The notes below the pieces were generated by a model, which saw only the letters and a program-made list of their open reading frames with translations, was not told the DNA's origin and made no database searches. Shown here in pieces: positions 59,832 through 64,000 of a DNA stretch of 64,000 nucleotides. The first letter of the stretch is position 1. Every line of letters begins with the position of its first letter. Where the stretch lies: assembly GCA_025890175.1 (NCBI GenBank), contig JANPYM010000006.1:1835655-1899654 (forward strand), given 5' to 3'. Both the position numbers and the translations under genes were made by a program. Source of the stretch: Ciborinia camelliae (Eukaryota > Ascomycota > Leotiomycetes > Helotiales > Sclerotiniaceae).

Positions 59832-62335
59832 TTTGAGGTTGATAGTGTTGAGGTCTTGCCCAGGTGGCTATAGGGTAGTACTAGAATAGGTATCTCCATG
59901 TAACAGGCTCCTTGGCAAAGCCCTGTCGGACTTCTATCCGAAAGTTGGATTTGGTTGAGATTTCTGGGTGAAGCCCGATACGAATCAAATTGTATAACAT
60001 CAAATGCGGGTGCGTTTGTGGACGTTGATTGATGTGTTTTTATATGAAATGTATACTACCTTCCTCTCTGGTCCCTCTCAAATTTTAATTCTTTTCCTGG
60101 TTTCAAATACATCTGGTTTCAAATACATATATATATTTCAAGTAATAAATAATCTACATCAATCTTCAGAATCTACATGAGTAACAAATGACAACACAGC
60201 ACAGCGGAAATCCCCCACGCACAAGCATAACACCACTCCAGGGGACAAAAATGTCCGTGTCGCACCTAACCAAAAAATTACTTAAACTCTGTGTCCTGGT
60301 ACCTCCTCACTGCCACCACCCCAAAATAAAACCAAGACAATCCATTTCTGCACGCAACATTTCACCACCGCTCAAGAATCTGCAAGTAGTGAGGGGCCAT
60401 GATTTCAGGATTTTTGTTTGCCCCCCAGCTGCGAGGCGATGGTGGGCATGAAATTTCCCAGATTCAATCACTGATCTGATAATCACATCTCGTAGCACGA
60501 CATCTGTAAGTACCTAGGTACTAGGTAGGTAGTAGGTAACCTTGGGGGTAAATCCAGTTTCCTGTTTTCTGTCATTCCAAGTTTGGCAGCGGAATAAGGA
60601 TTTTAATATATATTTGTATCCGATGCTGTAAGGGACCGCGAATTATATGGAGGTACTAGATATAGTGTTTGGATGTGGTAGGTGGGATTGTGATCGTCTA
60701 GAGAGACGTTTCACGGGAGGGGACATGTCTGGTATGATATTGGACAATTTGGACTGGACTGGACTGGGTACGACAGGACGGGATGGGATGGGATGGAAGG
60801 ATTTGATGAGGAGATCTCAAATGTAATAGGTTGGAGAAGAGACAGTTTTACCCCCAATTGATAGCGGTAATGGGCTATTTGATGGACGGCGGCAGTGAAC
60901 CTTAAGACAGTGAAGGCAGTGAAGTTCATTCGTTGGTTTGTTTGCTGGCTGGCTCGATTAATCCTTGGATGGAATCGGATGGATGGATAAATCTACAAAC
61001 GGAACGACGCACCCACCAAGCATGCGGGATTGATTGATTGATTGCTTAAATCAACGAGTACGAGTACAACCTTCCATTACCTTACCTTACCTTACCTTAC
61101 CTTTGGAAAGGCCTTTCCAATTACTTTTCAAGCTCTCGTATGGTGTACCTATCAGAAACTGGGGGTGTTTTTGATCACGTACAAGATTATCTTCGCGGCA
61201 GTGGCAGTGAAATGTACGTAGCAGAAGTACCCGACGAAAGTACGAATGAGATTGATGTCTGTTCCATCTGAAGGTTTGGGAAGCTTAGGTAGCTGGAGTA
61301 GGTAACGTCAATAGTAATCTGATCTGGAACAACATTTACTACCTAATAAGTTATTCCATACTCAAGAATGAATTTCAGGTCCCGAGGTCAGATCAGATCC
61401 GATCCGATCAGATCATTTAGCATACCTAAGCTGATACAGTATTGATATTGACATTATTCACCCCCAAGACTCATTTGACCAATCACAAATCCCGAAGATG
61501 ATTAACTTAACCTTGGAACTTATAAATAACGATTTTGAAGAAGGCTTTTCGAATGATCGGCATGGTTCTTTGATAGAAGCTATTGATGAAGCTATCCTCC
61601 TTCTGTCCATTTTGACGTCTCCCTCGACCAGGATTGTAGATCCTGTACTGGATTGAACTAATAAGCTGGCTGCATGATTCTCTGTAATATATGTAATATA
61701 TGTAATAGGTGTAATATGTGTGATATAATATGATATTATTTCCAAAATAGAGTCTGGATCATCGTCCTTACCTTGCGTTCAATGCCACACCTGCCAAAAT
61801 CTACACCTATTCACTACTTCACTACTACTTTACTTCACTAGACTGCTCCCTTCTCCCTACCCTTAGCACTCCCTCGGGAAAAATCCATCTACTCAACTTC
61901 AACTCATACACATACATACCACTTTATCAAACAACATCCATTCTAAATACTATTCTATAGGTATACTTGATCATTACTATAGATCATACACACATACACA
62001 GAACAATCACATACATTTTTGCGAATCATACATTCAACCAGCACGATTATTCAGCCTTATCGCTTCTTATCGCATCAATTCCATCCAAGCATCTTCCAAG
62101 CCTTGCTATCGATGACAAGCCGAGGAATTAATCTTCCAGCCTAGGTATTCCTGGTCCATCAATCATCTTTTTGATTCAGTTCTCACTGGCTCTTCGATTT
62201 ATCTTAGGACTGCCCTTCCTCAACTTCCGAATCAAACTTTTGCTTTTAAAAGTCTATATTTCTTTCACTTGCGTTGCGTCACAGCTTTTCAATACCTTTT
62301 CAACTCGAGGATATATCTTTCCGCCATCCGTTGCG
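59832..62335. other. Intergenic region with simple repeats
   Basis: About 2.5 kb. It contains CTAGGTA/GGTAGGTA motifs at 60513-60538, GGACTG and GGATG runs at 60749-60797, CTTAC x4-5 near 61079-61102 and a GATCAGATC/GATCCGATC palindromic run at 61389-61417. The stretch 61760-62335 is pyrimidine- and A-rich and probably the leader of the tautomerase-domain gene. No gene is recognised. Confidence 0.5.
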
Positions 62336-63483
62336 ATGTCAAGAACAGCAAGTTACGAGCGTATATCCAACAAATACGAACCCCCTTCGAAGGGTATAGT
62401 CGACATCTATTCACAAAAGGGCTTTGTCGTGGATAGCAACGGTAATTCACGGTGTGTAAAATCGCTCGTTGAGTTGCCCGTCCAGTTACCACCTTCACCA
62501 ACCGACAGTGACAAGATGGATATCAGTCGACCAGCCACATCGCCCTCTCCGATCATCATTGAAGGTCATCGACTTACTAGAGAGATTTCACGCGGCACAC
62601 CTGGTGATATTACCAGGAGCATGCCGAAATCAGCAGAGCAGAAACAGTTGGCGAAGAAGAGGAGCCAGTATTATGGTGATGCGTTTGCATATCGAGAACC
62701 GGCCAGCAGTGCGAGGGAGAGGGTTAGCAGGGATAGTATGGTACTTTGTGAACTGGTGACAAATGTTATTGTGAGTTGTCCCCTTTGTCTTTTTTTGTTC
62801 TACTGTTCCCTGCATTCCCTCTACTTCATCCTTTCAAAAACAGCCACTAAGACTATGTGAAATAGATGCGAGAAGAACACACTCTTCTTACGAGTCTCTC
62901 CAATATCCTTTCAACCCGCTATCAACGTCCCGAATCCTCTATTTTTGTTACCCTCAAACACTCCGCATGCTTCATCGTAGCTGGCACTTTCGAACCTGCA
63001 TATATCATGACTATAACTGCGCTTCCATCACAAATGCAACCAGTTACAAACAAGAGGAATGCATCGCTGTTGCAAAATTATATGGCCACTACCGAATTAT
63101 ATGTTGAGCCAGAGCGTGGTATCATTAAGTTTGTGCCATTGGCAGAGGAGAACTTCGCGACAAACGGAAAGACTGTTGCTGGTGAGATAGAAGAATTAGA
63201 ACGAGAGGTTGCGAACGACAACTCAGGATTAGGACGCTTGCATCCATCGGGGACTGTCAAGAGTAAGAAGAGGATGAGCACAAAGTCCACCAGGAGTCTT
63301 AAGACCAAGCATTTGCAAACGCATGAAGAATATACCCCGTCCGTTAGTTCGCGAGCGACACCACCATTGCCGCCTATGCCATTTGAATCGAGTGCGTTAG
63401 ATAAAAAGGCATTGACTGTGCAAAAGTTAGGAAGAAGAAAGAGTTTTATGGCTGCCGTTTTTGGAACAAAGTCAAAGTATTGA
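62336..63483 (+). CDS. MIF/tautomerase-domain protein with disordered N- and C-terminal extensions
   Basis: Spliced CDS join(62336..62770,62866..63483), 350 aa; one phase 0 intron of 95 bp with GTGAGT donor, CCACTAAG branch-like site and AATAG acceptor. Residues 1-133 are Ser/Pro/Arg-rich and disordered. A macrophage migration inhibitory factor (MIF)-like domain spans about 134-250: ELVTNVIMREEHTLLTSLSN, a YQRPESSIFVTLKH strand, ACFIVAGTFEPAYIMTI (the FGGSxEP-type turn), NKRNASLLQNYMATTELYVE and ERGIIKFVPL. The C-terminal 100 residues are basic and Ser/Thr-rich (KSKKRMSTKSTRSLKTKH). MIF-family enzymes use a free N-terminal proline; here the domain is internal and the equivalent position carries no proline, so tautomerase activity is doubtful. 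Function is unknown. Confidence 0.85.
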
Positions 63484-64000
63484 AGAGTTTGGAATGGCAT
63501 ACATGAGAAAGATGATTCAATAGAACATCTTCAGGATATTATAAGTTATTGGGCGTGCATAGCGACCCACAAAAGCACGAAAAGCGCTTGCATTGTTGTG
63601 CGATGGAGTTTACAGGGGGTTTAGGATGCCTTGAATGGATATGATTGATAGGGAGGCATGAGATTGGATTTTCGGTGGATGCTTCACTGGTTGGATATGG
63701 CGTCACATCATCACATGATAGGAATGGAGCCATCATGGATGGATGCATTACTTTGGCTTCTCTTTTTACCTAATCTGGCTATGAAACAAAAGTACAAGGG
63801 AGAGAGGGAACTTTTTCATTTGGGCGGGGGGATGGGATGATTGAGATGAGATGATTAATGTTAATATAGTATGATGTAGAAATTAAAACCGCTACTGTGA
63901 CTGATCTGGGCTGGGCTGGGCTGGCTATAAGGCTTGACAGGCAGACAGGCAGGATGTTCATTCATTCATACAATCAATGCTTGCCTGAGTATCTCGTATT
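63484..64000. other. 3' flank at the right edge
   Basis: No gene is seen in the last 517 bp. Short repeats GGGCT x3 and CAGG near 63908-63950 are present. The ORFs here are short and unconvincing. Confidence 0.5.

Overview
This is nuclear DNA of a filamentous ascomycete. Genes carry short spliceosomal introns of about 44 to 200 bp with GTRNGT-like donors and CTAAC/CTRAC branch points. The protein set (vacuolar membrane protease PFF1, CCR4 with leucine-rich repeats, high-affinity cAMP phosphodiesterase, proteinase K-type subtilase, P450, heme-thiolate peroxidase) is typically fungal. The AT-leaning composition, very long gene-poor intergenic stretches rich in CCTAGGTA/GGTAGGTA motifs, and protein similarity recalled from memory suggest a leotiomycete, probably Sclerotiniaceae (Botrytis/Sclerotinia/Monilinia type). 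That placement is inference. All gene models below were built by reading splice sites and protein conservation by eye.

Layout. The first 25 kb is a housekeeping block: a truncated gene at the left edge (minus), a hot-dog thioesterase (plus), an ETFRF1/LYRM5-type LYR protein with a 13-nt exon (plus), a SAM methyltransferase (minus), CCR4 deadenylase (plus), an unrecognised membrane-anchored protein (plus), the M28 protease PFF1 (plus) and a four-exon cyclic nucleotide phosphodiesterase (minus). Then come about 8.8 kb without a recognisable gene, full of microsatellites, with a pyrimidine-to-purine strand switch near 30 kb and a 10-N gap whose two flanks are identical.

From 33.6 kb the window becomes accessory. 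A complete P450 with a GC-AG intron lies tail to tail with a broken NAD-dependent reductase, and further decayed sequence follows, which looks like the remains of a small oxidative secondary-metabolism locus. Next come a secreted subtilisin-like protease, a 1.74-kb element with 120-bp terminal inverted repeats flanked by TA and filled with an 8-bp minisatellite, several tandem repeats, and a charged low-complexity ORF pair joined by an ATGA stop/start overlap. These are followed by a four-helix membrane protein, a chloroperoxidase-family pseudogene, and a diverged repeat family at 53.0 to 54.7 kb that no known feature explains.

The right end returns to ordinary genes: a multi-pass membrane protein (plus) and a MIF/tautomerase-domain protein with long disordered tails (plus). 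No genes form operons; the only functional grouping suggested is the P450 with its broken reductase neighbour.
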